Shown here piece by piece: positions 23,361 through 33,769 of a stretch of DNA of 64,000 bases. The notes under the pieces were generated by a model. That model saw only the letters and a list, made by a program, of their open reading frames with translations. It was not told where the DNA came from and made no database searches. Every line of letters begins with the position of its first letter. The stretch's first letter is position 1. The translations under genes were made by a program, and so were the position numbers. The stretch spans positions 328,073 through 392,072 of the forward strand of contig CAJNOP010000140.1 in assembly GCA_905250075.1 (NCBI GenBank). The letters run 5' to 3'. Origin of the DNA: Rotaria sp. Silwood1 (Eukaryota; Rotifera; Eurotatoria; Philodinida; Philodinidae).

Positions 23361-23645
23361 AAAAAGTACGAACGTGTATTATCCGTCATCAAATTAATAA
23401 AATTAGATAAATGGTTAGGTTACATGTAAGACGAAGATGATTCTGGAATATTAAACTTCTTTTTCAAGTAAAGTATCGTTTACGACAGATAAAATAAAGA
23501 AAAATTATGGTTTTAACGTCAACAAATCACTATTTATGACGTTTACAATCCGAATTTTAAACGACAAGAACATAATATTACTTTATGACGTAGAAAATCG
23601 TTTTTTGTGATAAACGCGTAATTTGGTCAATATATCGTCGTTTAA

Positions 23646-24891
23646 TGGGACCCCTCCCCTCTTTCCGGGGTTTCTCGAGAACGGCTCATTGAAAAGTTAT
23701 GAAATTTTCAGGCCAGATAGATCTCGATGAGTAGAGTAAAAGTTGTCATAGGCTCAAAATTCCTGGATGCTTCCTTCGGGAAGATATTGGGGTCACAAAG
23801 ACTAAAAATGGCTCGAAGTCCCCCCGCAAATCTCTATACTTCATTTTTTCGAGCTGAAATTTTTTCTGTGACAACTAGGATCAAATTGGGGTGCGTGTTT
23901 TTTTTTCTTTTAAAAATATCGTTCCTAAAGCTCAGGAGAAGCAAAATACTCGAAGCACCCTCAAAAAACATGTTTTTTTTTCAATAGTACTAATTTTTAA
24001 AGGGCTGCCAAATTTCGTAGGAACAACATTTTTAAGAAAAAAAAAACACGCACCCCAATTTGATTAAAGTACTCATAAAAGAAATTTGAGCCCGATCGGA
24101 CATACCGTGTAGGAGAAAAGTGGGGAAAACTTCGTTGTTTTTGTTAAAAAATAGATTTTGAGAAAAACGCAAAACAAAGTAAAAATTCTTTTTTTGCATG
24201 TATGGTTTTTCTTTTTTGCTCATTTCGAATTATTACAGGTTATCTTTTTATCCTATGACTATAACTGATGTCGAACGGCGAGTGGCCTTTATAAATGAAA
24301 TCAACCATCTTCTGTCCAAAAGATCTAAAAAAAAACAACATTTGTTGCCTCCTGTTATCCTTCAATTAATCAGACTTCGGTTCCCAAATGAACTCGACAA
24401 ATACAAGCCTCCTGAATCGGGAATTGATGTATCCATTAGTCAGTTTGCTCAATGGACCATGCATGCAAAATGAAACATTTCTTATTTTGTCAGAATTTGT
24501 ATTGAACAGATCAACAAGAAGATAAAAGATACCTGAAACAGAAAGAAGCGACTTTTTATTAGAGAAATTTGATTGATGTTCGAAACTGCCTGAGGTTGTC
24601 GCAAGACCGAAACAATATATAACTTTGGTCATCATCAACAGGCTTATCATGATCGATAATCTATTAAAAAACGTTTAGCAAACAATATAAACTCACAAAA
24701 TTGCCATCTAAAAAAATATACGCTTTTTTTTTCAAGATAGGGGTTCTCGAAACTAAGCTTTTTCAGTGCTTATACGGCTTGACATAGTTATAATTCTTAC
24801 GGCACTTGATAGAGGACACTTCGATACATCTTTAGAAATGAAAACCTCAAAATCGAAAAAAAATTTTTTTTTGGGTCGGGAAAGGGGTCCC
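23646..24891. mobile_element. TTAA-flanked transposable element with internal hairpin
   Basis: TTAA at 23642-23645 and 24892-24895 flank termini GGGACCCCT (left, after one extra T) and AGGGGTCCC (right). The element is 1246 bp. It contains an inverted pair at about 23878-23930 and 24018-24066 (ATTGGGGTGCGTGTTTTTTT against its complement) and an open frame at 24198-24473. A piggyBac/Kolobok-type element is likely. A second TTAA element with similar C/G-run termini lies at 38896-39597. Confidence 0.7.
24198..24473 (+). CDS. Small open frame inside the TTAA element, hypothetical
   Basis: The open frame is 91 codons if read from the first TTG-like start at 24198. The more protein-like part starts after a possible acceptor (TTATTACAG, ends 24238), with the internal ATG at 24258. 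Its C-terminal half, PPVILQLIRLRFPNELDKY then FAQWTMHAK, has balanced composition and codon use unlike the AT-rich background. It resembles no family I can name. It could be a terminal exon of the element's own gene or a captured host fragment; whether it is expressed is unknown. Confidence 0.3.
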   Translation: MYGFSFLLISNYYRLSFYPMTITDVERRVAFINEINHLLSKRSKKKQHLLPPVILQLIRLRFPNELDKYKPPESGIDVSISQFAQWTMHAK

Positions 24892-25244
24892 TTAAACGAT
24901 GTGACATTAAACATCGTTCTAACGGCAGAATAGGGTTTCCTCAACTAACTGGGTATGAAAACGCAAAATAACTATAAATATACATTTTTACTATGATATC
25001 ATTAATTATTGGATAATTATTTAGTATTTAGTTGATCTGAAATAACTTCGACACGACATATATATATATCCTTCATATTATTTCTTTGGAATACTTACAA
25101 TGTATATAGAATTATTTTATATTATATGTATCTTAAATACTTCATAAATTAGTTTTAGATCCAAACTTTTATATTTTGAAATTGCAATGTAGATTGTAAG
25201 TTAAACGAAATCTCTATTTATTTAGATATTTTTTAATAAATTCC

Positions 25245-26426
25245 ATGTTGTTAAAAAACGATTTCAAACGATATCATTATCTTGTGAGGCTCCACACAAT
25301 ATGTACCATAGCATTTATTATACGTTTCATTGTTTTATGTACCGATTTATCATCTGCTAAAAGTGATGCAATAGCTTTCCCTATAATGATATTATTATTG
25401 GAATTAGGATCATCCTTTATTACTTTTGTTGCAAATTTTATCTATATTTTTCTTCGTTATCTTGGACCAATTCTATTCGAATCTGATCGTGAAAAAGTTG
25501 GATGTTGTTCTCAATCATTTACTTGGAATTTAGCAACATTAACATGTTTTCGTTGTGAATGTTATCGAGAACATCCTCAACTTGTTTTAATAACTCGATT
25601 TAGTATTTTAATTTTATTTGAAGTAATGCGATTTATAGCTTTTATACTTGCTTGTATATGTGCAAATCGTTATAGACCAATAGGTTTAGGTTATTCGATT
25701 TTAGCTGGATTTTCGCTTGTACCTGCCTTATTTTTACTAGTTGTTGAATATCTTCATCATCATCGCCTATGGTTTCATTGTCGACCAGATACTTCCTCTG
25801 ATGAAAAGCCTCGATATGCCGATGAACACATGTGTTTCTTACCGATTGCAATGACAAATGATAAGCAAACAAGTCATTGGCAAAATTCTCGATGTGACAA
25901 AGGACAAAATTGTTTGTCACGAAACCTCTATCATGTAATCATGTATCACGCAGGAAACACACGCTATCCTCCTGATCGAACAACGGATGGTCAAATTGTT
26001 GTTGGATTTCATCAAACAAGTCATGCTGCTGCTTATTCTATCGCTAAGTCAAAGTTGAAACCTTCGAAAACAGGATGGATCGGACAAGGTATATATTTTG
26101 CAACATCACTGAATCACACAGAATTTAAAGCTAATCAATTTGGAGCATATGTTTGTGCGAAAGTAGATTTGGGTAAAACACAACGCATCAAAAATCCCGC
26201 AGATTGGTCTTCTGTAGGTAACTGTGATACAGTTTATTACGAACATCCTCGTGGTGCTGATGAATTTTGTGTACGTAATGAAAAACAAATTCGTTCTTGG
26301 ATTATTGTTATTGATCAAGATCCGAATGTGGCTGTCTTAAAAGAAAAAAATAATAAACCCTTATCATCCGGAAAATATGTTGAAGATCGATTAGAAGACA
26401 TTGTGTATCAAGGATGTTTGTTTTAA
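25245..26426 (+). CDS. Four-TM protein with intact PARP-like H-Y-E catalytic domain
   Basis: Single exon, 393 residues. Four hydrophobic spans (about 17-33, 42-70, 113-140 and 147-170) are followed by a cytosolic part. Shared with the paralogue at 18269-19483 are the Cys-rich loop LTCFRCECYREHPQ and the motif SRCDKGQNCLSRNLYH (215-230). The C-terminal domain (about 250-360) has PARP-type signatures: GFHQTS with H256, GQGIYFATS with Y284, GNCDTVYY, and DEFCVRNEKQIRSW with E340. The H-Y-E triad is the arrangement used by ADP-ribosylating PARPs. Inferred role: a membrane-anchored mono- or poly-ADP-ribosyltransferase facing the cytosol; substrate unknown. The paralogue lies 5.8 kb upstream in the opposite, divergent orientation. 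A TA-rich tract at 25058-25068 may serve the promoter. Distant fish and invertebrate PARP-like families are the nearest alternatives. Confidence 0.82.
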   Translation: MLLKNDFKRYHYLVRLHTICTIAFIIRFIVLCTDLSSAKSDAIAFPIMILLLELGSSFITFVANFIYIFLRYLGPILFESDREKVGCCSQSFTWNLATLTCFRCECYREHPQLVLITRFSILILFEVMRFIAFILACICANRYRPIGLGYSILAGFSLVPALFLLVVEYLHHHRLWFHCRPDTSSDEKPRYADEHMCFLPIAMTNDKQTSHWQNSRCDKGQNCLSRNLYHVIMYHAGNTRYPPDRTTDGQIVVGFHQTSHAAAYSIAKSKLKPSKTGWIGQGIYFATSLNHTEFKANQFGAYVCAKVDLGKTQRIKNPADWSSVGNCDTVYYEHPRGADEFCVRNEKQIRSWIIVIDQDPNVAVLKEKNNKPLSSGKYVEDRLEDIVYQGCLF

Positions 26427-27612
26427 TGCTTCAGAAACTATTTATATATGAACTACTTTTTCTTTTCAAAAAGAAATATCAATAAATCATAAAATTAGTA
26501 GATTGAACAGAAAGAATGTGAATTTTTAAGTGTTAGAAAAAATGCTGTGTTGATTTATAAGCATATCTAATGATGACCCTAGTATTCATAACAATTCATT
26601 TCTTTTGAGGTACATTAATACTTTTGAACATAAAGATAAACAACTATCTTAAATTCTGAATAAATAGTTATATTTTCATTTCATTTAATTGACAAACAAA
26701 ACACGTACTATGATAATCAATGTTGATATCTTGGTTTCAAAAGAACTGTTTGTTTAAATATTTCGAAACATTCCCAGAATGGGATATTTGAATGATAAAA
26801 CACTGAAAATAGTAACTATCTACTAAAAAAAACGATTCCATTAAAATTATTGTCGACGATCAGGCTTCCCAAATGCCGCATGACAACTGTTAGCACTGGT
26901 TTTCGACAAAGTACTGAGAATGAGAACAAAAGAAAAAAGAATGAGAACCGGTAGAAATTCTATTTTTCGTATATTCAATTAATATCATGCTATATATTTA
27001 TATAATAAAATTAGATCTTATAGGAGAAAGAGTGGTTAGAGTATCGACATTAATCTCGAGAACAAAAGCGTGAAAAAAAATTTTGAATTAACAGTTTCAT
27101 GTTGAAGTATTTTAAGATTTATTTTCTTAAATTTATGCATCTATCTGTAGTGTCTTTTTAATCAATAAAGGACTATTGTCGTTGTTTTTTTTTTACACCA
27201 CAGATAGTTTAGAATTTTTTGATGCCTTGCCTCTCCTCATTGGTAATATCCCTAGAAGAATAATCATGTGAAAATACATGATGTCAATGTTATTGTATGT
27301 TTCAAAACCCAATAGAGTTCTTCGTATTCTTCACTTGTATACACGACATATTGTTTCTATCTTGCACATATATAAGTGATTGTCTATGATCGAAGACATA
27401 TCTTTGACTCAATTTGAGTATAAGAGTAAAATTTGTCTTATCAATTTCGGTTCGTTGAAGAAAAGAGTACTATTTAGTGAAACACTGCTATATTAATGCA
27501 TAATATCCTTTGATTCTTCAAATCCTAATATATATTGAAATAAATTAAATTTCAACAAGAAATTTATCGGCATGTTGATCTGTTGTTATTGACGATCTCA
27601 GCGTACTTTACT
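26427..27612. other. Intergenic, nothing recognised
   Basis: AT-rich 3' flank of the PARP-like gene. A loose inverted pair (CTATCTGTAGTGT at 27140 and ACACCACAGATAG at 27195) is the only structure seen. Confidence 0.4.
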
Positions 27613-27620
27613 GTATGTAA

Positions 27621-28928
27621 CAGAGATGCCAACAGGCCACTTTTTTCCGGCCTGGCCTGGCCTGGCCTAACCTAGCGTATAGGCCAGGCCAAAAACCAAA
27701 GAGTGGCCTGCGGTCTGACCTGGCCTGACCTGCAGGTCAAACCGGGCCGATTGATGTTTCTGATTTTTGAAATCCATTAAATCCAACAACTCTGTACTAA
27801 TCAGAGCTGCCGGCAGACCACTTTTTTGCGGCCTGGCCTGGTCTAATTCATATTGCCTGCAAACTTCGAATATGAATTTGCATATCTTATACTGATTTTT
27901 ATTTAAGTGTAGTGAGGAACTTGTTGAAAAGCCTAAACAATGCTTTCAATGGTGAGTCAACAGATTTTTGTTTAGCTTATAGGTCTCTTTTTCAACATAC
28001 TAAGACCTGTTGGAGTCGGCCATTTTGAAGAAAGGATACTTCTATAGTGGGTGAGTGGATGTTAATCTGTCTAGGTCTTTTTGACACCCACACGCCGTCC
28101 GAGAAAGGCTTCAATTAACAAAATGCCTTCGATTGTAGCAAATCTGTTCTGCATTATTCGAAAAAATATATCCATGATAACTAAACAACATATGACGAAG
28201 CGTAGAATGAATAGGTAAAGAAAATACAGAACAAAAATATCGTCAATGCGTGTTACTTATGATGGGAGGCAACGAGATTTTTATTTAAGAATCAAATTTT
28301 ATGAATACACGATCACAAAATTTATTATCCATTTGTTCTGAATCTAAACAAGCCCTTCTGTGAGTGAATACAGATCCTATAACATTAAATTAATGTTCAG
28401 TACAAGTTTTGACCGCTAGAATCGCATCAATTTGTTAAATCAGTTTCGGATAATAAGACCATGCATCAATATTTGATCTTCAACATTTAGGAACTACTCA
28501 AGTAAAAGTGAATAAGTATTCTGTGATTTAACGAGGAAAGATATTACGGTTATATATCTGAAAACACGTTAAAAATTGGCTTTTAACGAAATTCCACACA
28601 TTCTATCTCGACAGAAACAGTTTAGCTTGAATTAACAAATGAGATTTGTTAAAAAGAACGTTTAGCACATATTAATAGTGAAAAATGTTATGCCTTCTTT
28701 TCGTTAAATCGTTAAATTTTCTTAAAATTTTTACATGGACAAGCTGATCATTTTGATCTGGTCTAGCCTGCAGGCCAACAACTTCAGCCTGGCCTGGCCT
28801 GCAGGCCAGGCCGAATATTATTTGGACGGATCAGGCCAGGCTAAAATTTCAGAATTCGGCCTGGCCTGGTGGACGGCCTGAGGGCCTGCCAGGCGCCTGT
28901 CAGGCAGCAGGCCAGGCCGGCAGCTCTG
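27621..28928 (-). mobile_element. hAT element with perfect 8-bp target duplication and GGCCTG repeats
   Basis: Left terminus CAGAGATGCC (27621) and inverted right terminus CAGAGCTGCC (read from 28928) are flanked by GTATGTAA on both sides (27613-27620 and 28929-28936). Both ends carry dense GGCCTG/CAGGCC repeats. A second left-terminus-like sequence (CAGAGCTGCCGGCAGACCAC, from 27802) lies 180 bp inside, so the left end is duplicated. A decayed hAT C-terminal segment sits on the minus strand at 28285-28425. At 1.3 kb it is a truncated, non-autonomous copy. Confidence 0.9.
28285..28425 (-). pseudogene. hAT transposase C-terminal remnant
   Basis: On the minus strand the reading GSVFTHRRACLDSEQMDNKF then RVFIKF matches the hAT dimerisation-domain pattern (G..FT.RR..L..e.v..L.F.K). 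It is preceded by one in-frame stop and ends at a TAA at 28285. The rest of the transposase is not recognisable. Confidence 0.6.
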
Positions 28929-28936
28929 GTATGTAA

Positions 28937-30425
28937 CGCGTACATAATGAAATACTTTTAGACAAAATACTTTTCTTGTAAGTTATCTCGACAAGAGTCG
29001 TTTTGAACGAAATGGAGGCAACGTATTACATGTTGTAGTACACAGCTTGGGCTATAAATAGTGCTCTAATACAAAAAATTGAAACATTTCTATTTTGATT
29101 GTTTCACATTGACTCGTGATTTTGTTAGTGATAGAAGTTCGTTAAATTTTTCGTTTTTTGTACGAATACTATTAACAAATACTAGTAATGAGTACCTTTA
29201 TTCACTTCATTAAAGACATTTGACCTATTGTCAAGTAAGAAAAGTATATATGTGGCATCCCAGTATAATATTTAACTGTCATTTAAGAAAATAAAAAAAG
29301 AAAATCAAGTGAAACTTTGTGAATGAGGGTGTTGGTGTGGATGGATGTGTGCCATAGGATCCAGTCACAGTGGAATTCGAGCGATGTCATATACACTTCC
29401 CATAGAACAAAATCATTGAGATTAACACTGAAAAACGCATAAACAATATTTTATGAACAATAGCAAAATCTTGTTGAGGGTATAGGTGTGGGTGAGGGTG
29501 TGGGTGTAGATCTTCTCATCACACTCACACTCACACCAACACCCTCGATCATCGTTATATTGGTCATTATCCACATATATTGAATGACTCGACATTAATA
29601 ATTTCACGCAGTTTCAATCAAGATTACTCCGTTACAAAAAAAGTAGAACTCAGAGCCAAGATAAAAACTGTCACCGAAGGTGTTTTAAAAATAGATATTC
29701 TGGTAAAAAAATACCAAGGATCTCATATTCTTTCTATCTCTCTCCTCTGAACGCTATGTTTTCTATTGTATCAATTCTTTTTGTTGTCATATTCTGCCAA
29801 ATGTGCATATATATATCTACATGTACATGCACATGAAGCAAAATGATGCACACAAAAGAATGACAAAGATTAAAAAAAACGACGAAGTATCTAAAGAGAG
29901 ATAGAGAGATCCTTTGTGAGAATTTATCAAGGACATAAGGGAAAGGTCAAACACGTCTGGCTATTCAGACACTTTTTACATTCTTTTTTTTCGTAAAATT
30001 TCCTAGATAAGTTGATTTTGAGAGCGTTTTAAAAGAGAAAGTATCTTATCTGAATTTTAGAGTGTATCACTCATGAATAAATCAACTTTACCAAAGGTAT
30101 ATCAACTACGCAAGTAGGATCAAAACGTAGAACGGTTTTCAGCATAGCATTATTGTTGCTGCTGGCAATTTCCCTATCTTTTTTTCATTTCTAAGCCTTG
30201 TATTCTCAATAGAGATGTTGCCAACGGAAAGAAAAACATAAAACGAGAAAGCATAAGGAAGATTGAACATAATGCGTCGAGATTTATGACAGATGTCTTT
30301 AGTAACGAGATTAGTATGGAGAGAGAAGGTGATGAAGATTATACGATGTAATAATTGTTTTTTATATTTCGTTTAGTATATCTTTCAGATAAGTTTCCTA
30401 TCTTTTATTGCCGTTTAAGTAAACA
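28937..30425. other. Intergenic with telomere-like hairpins
   Basis: AT-rich and without a recognised gene. G-rich sequence at 29322-29355 (GAGGGTGTTGGTGTGG) is unpaired; the full hairpin follows at 29473-29549. Short TA/CA palindromes occur near 29805-29835. Confidence 0.45.
29473..29549. repeat. Telomere-like G-rich hairpin, copy 5 (longest)
   Basis: G-arm of degenerate GGTGTGGGTGAGGGTGTGGG units, loop TAGATCTTCTCATC, and C-arm ACACTCACACTCACACCAAC then ACCCTC. The loop is the reverse complement of the GATGAGAAGA loop in copy 3, so the element occurs in both orientations. Confidence 0.65.
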
Positions 30426-30429
30426 TGTG

Positions 30430-31260
30430 TCTACTTTACTTTTGTCACTTTTGTCAAAATCATCCATCGATTACTTCATTTGTAATTCCTGCTCATACCA
30501 TTTTTAAAAGTGGAAATGATATAGAGGAATTTGCAATTAATTCGTTCGAAAAAAACTATACTCGGTTTTTACTTGATTTACGGTAAGGTTACTCATTACC
30601 ACACAGTATCATCAAATCAATCACATCTCATTTTATATCAATGGAAGGTGCATTATTTAAAATTATTCAACATCAAGTAACACAATCATCAACAGATCTA
30701 CTAATCCTGTTATGTCAGTAGAGACATCTCCTGGCATAATAAGGCCCCTTTGTATCCCTCTATGATATTAAAGAGGAGGAATCGACTGGTGGAAGAGAGA
30801 GAAAGAGAAAAGCACATATTTTGTTACTTTTTTGTTTGTGCGAATTAGTGATTGTTTTTTATATGTGGAAGAAGGATCGAAATAATAATAAAGAAAGCGA
30901 GAAAAGGGCCTAACAAATCCTATTAAAAGATATAGAAAAATTGAAATCACCAATAAAAACTTCAATATCTGATATCGCCAAAAACGATTACCAATTTTCG
31001 AAACGTTATGAAGAATGTTTTGAAGACGTAGTCCCATTGAAAATAAAACTGAATGATCAAGATGATTGTGACTATTATGTTACGATTGAGCGAAGCATTA
31101 AAAGTTTATTGAATAAACCAGATGTTATCAGTTATTTGATATGAAGTTTAAGCGATCATATATCACAGAATATGAACGATACTGGCTTAATATTAGTATA
31201 TGGTGATAGTAGTATTGCACAAGATAATCCTTCATTGAAACTTAATCTTAATTTATTCTG
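30430..31260 (+). pseudogene. Degenerate coding debris, possibly transposon-derived
   Basis: Several short coding-like segments lie in a row on the + strand, separated by stops and possible introns. The first (30430-30585) reads CHFCQNHPSITSFVIPAHTI and ends at a GTAAGG donor. The second is 30637-30717. The third (30941-31141) reads VPLKIKLNDQDDCDYYVTIE then SLLNKPDVISYLI. The last, to 31260, includes GLILVYGDSSIAQDNPSLK. The pattern of a Cys-rich start followed by a segment ending in a '-LL-PDV-' motif is reminiscent of transposon-associated proteins in invertebrates, but I cannot name the family. Confidence 0.35.
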
Positions 31261-31586
31261 ATTCACCATTTCGAGATTAAAAGTCTACTTCATTCCATAT
31301 TGACTAAAACATTTTCAACACGCCCTTACTCATGCAAAACAATCTAAGAACAATGGAAAGCACATTAACTCTTCCCACAATAGACTAAAACGTAACACCA
31401 GTCAACAAAAAAGTATTCACGTGTCTTCAGTCTTTCCCAAAATGAAACCTATCGCAATACAATCATTATCATGCGCATGACATCCAATTTGAGCTTTATT
31501 TTCGTTTACAAACAAAAACACGAAAAGAAACAGATTCCGCATTCAAGAGGTCGTTTCAGTGCTTCATCAGCCATCTTCAATCTTTT

Positions 31587-33763
31587 TTACCAATGATTAT
31601 TAAGGTTGCCTCCGAATCCGTTGTATTGAACATGTATGATGGTGAGTGTCTACATAAAAAAACGCAAATGTGACAGTAAGAGCGAAGATGAAAGACTAGG
31701 TTACCGTATTATTTCGTACTGAATCAGACAAATATTTTACTCCCTGACGTCCGATTTTATTATTTCTGAGATCTAGGGTGCTGAGTGTCTATGAGAAAAA
31801 GTGAAGATGTAAATATGCGAGAGATGAAGAGATAATCAATATTACTTTATTATTTCGTAATGCATCAGCCAGATGTTGAGCTCCTTTGTCTTCGATTAGA
31901 TTGTATTGGAGATACAGTTTGGTGAGTATCTGTGTGAAAAATTACAAATGGTCACATGAGAGAGACGAAAAGAGAATTAGGATTACTGTGTTATTTCGTA
32001 AAGCATTAGCTAGATGTTGCACTCCTCTATCACCGATTCGATTGTATTGGAGATCTAGTGTGGTGAGCGTCCGCGTGAAAAAGTGCAGATGGGGATATGA
32101 CAGACATGTAGAAAAGATGAAGGTTGCCGTGCTAGTTCTTAATGCAGCAGCGAGATGTTCAGCTCCTTTGTCTCCGATTGGATTGTATCCGAGATACAGT
32201 GTCGTGACTTTCTACATAAAACAGTGCCAATGGAAATATGAGAGATAAAAAAAAGAGAGTGAGGGTTACCGTATTATTTCGTGATGCACTAGTCAGATGT
32301 TTTCCTCCTTTATCTCCGATTTGATTGTCACTGATATCTAGAGTGCTGAGTGCCTATGACATAAAGTATAGATGGGGATATGAGAGAAATGAAGGGAAAA
32401 TGAGAGTCACCGTGTTATATCGCAATCCATTAGCTAGATATTCTGCTCCTTTGTCGCCGATTTGATTGCCTCCAAGATATAGTTTAGTGAGTGTCTGCTT
32501 GAAAAATTACAAATGCGCACAAGAGAATGATGAAAACAGTATGAAGAGTACCGTGTTATTTCGTAATGCTTCAGGAAGATGTTGTGTTCCTTTGTCTCCG
32601 ATTTCATTGTATCCGAGATATAGTGTAGTCAATATCTGCATGAAAAAGTGTAGATATGGATATGAGATAAAAAAAAGAGATCAAAAGAGTCACCGTGTTA
32701 TTTCGTAATGCATCAATTAGATTTTGTGCTCCAAGAGGTCCAATTTCATTGTATTGGATATCTAATGTGGTGAGTGTCTGTGTGGAAAAGTGTTGATTTG
32801 GATATGAGAGAAATGAAGAGAGAATCAAGATCACTGTGTTCTTTTGTAATGCATCAGCTAGATGTTGTGCCCCGACAGGTCCCACTTGATTATATTGAAG
32901 ATCTAATGCAGTGAGTGTCTGTGAGAAAAAGTAGGGATGTAGATATAAGAGAGGTCAAGAGAGAATGAGAATTACCGTGTTATTTCGTAATGCATCAGCT
33001 AGATATTGTGCTCCGATAGGTCCCACTTGATTATATTGAAGATCTAGTGTAGTGAGTGTCTGGGTGAAAAAGTACAGATGGAAATATGAGAGAGATGAAG
33101 AGAGAGGGATGATCACGGTATTATTATGTAAAGCATCAGCTAGATGTTTTGCTCCGATAGCATTGATTTGATTGTTTCTGAGAAATAGTGCGTTGAGTGC
33201 CTGTATACAAAAGTTGCGATGAGATATGAGAGAGATGAAAACTGAGTGAGAATCACTGTGTTATTTCGTAATGCATCAGCCAGATGCTGTGCTCCGAGAG
33301 ATTTTATTTCATTGCTTCTGAGATCTAGTATTGTGAGTGTCTGTGCAAAAAAGTGTAGATATAGGTATGAGATAGATAAAGAGAGAATCAATATTACCGT
33401 ATTATTTCGTAATGCATCAGCAAGATGTTGTACTCCTTTATCGGCGATTGGATTGTTTCTGAGATCTAATGTGGTGAGTGCCTGTGTGAGAAAGTGAAGA
33501 TGTGAATATTCTAAAGACGAAGAGATAATCAATATTACTTTGTTATTTCGTAATGCATCAGCCAAATATTGAGCTCCTTTGTCTTCGATTAGATTGTATT
33601 GGAAATATAGCTCAGTGAGTATCTGTGTGAAAAAGTGAAGATGTGGATAAAGAAGGAATGAGAAGAGAATAAGAATTACCGTATCATTTCGTAATGCATC
33701 AGCCAGATGTCGAGCTCCTTTGTCTGCAATTGGATTATTTCTGAGATCTAGTGTGGTCAGTGC
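31587..33763 (-). CDS. Tandem array of 16 LRR exons (NLRC3/RNI-type), 5' part not found
   Basis: Sixteen units repeat every ~141 bp on the minus strand. Each is a phase-0 exon of about 84 bp encoding one 28-residue leucine-rich repeat (pattern xLTxLDLxxNxIxxxGAxxLAxALRNNT) plus an intron of about 55-59 bp beginning GTAAT or GTGAT and ending TNCAG. The first exon of the array is 33680-33763; the last begins at 31649, is degenerate and ends in TAA at 31587-31589. Nearly all units are open. Defects: the fourth-from-last unit (exon about 31988-32070) has GG in place of AG at its acceptor, and the next unit upstream has a GC donor. The fold would be an RNI-like horseshoe for protein binding. No NACHT, start codon or signal lies directly upstream. 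The F-box gene at 34773-35948 is on the same strand and could supply the N-terminus. Otherwise this is a 5'-truncated gene. Confidence 0.7.
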
Positions 33764-33769
33764 CTGTGC

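Noticed and set aside
31886..33497. Open frames on the + strand across the LRR array
   Set aside because: They are antisense shadows of the repeated minus-strand LRR exons; the minus strand shows GT-AG units and LRR consensus.
31587..33763. Regularly spaced repeats as a CRISPR-like array
   Set aside because: The unit is ~141 bp, both parts of it are conserved, and the conserved part encodes LRRs; eukaryotic context.
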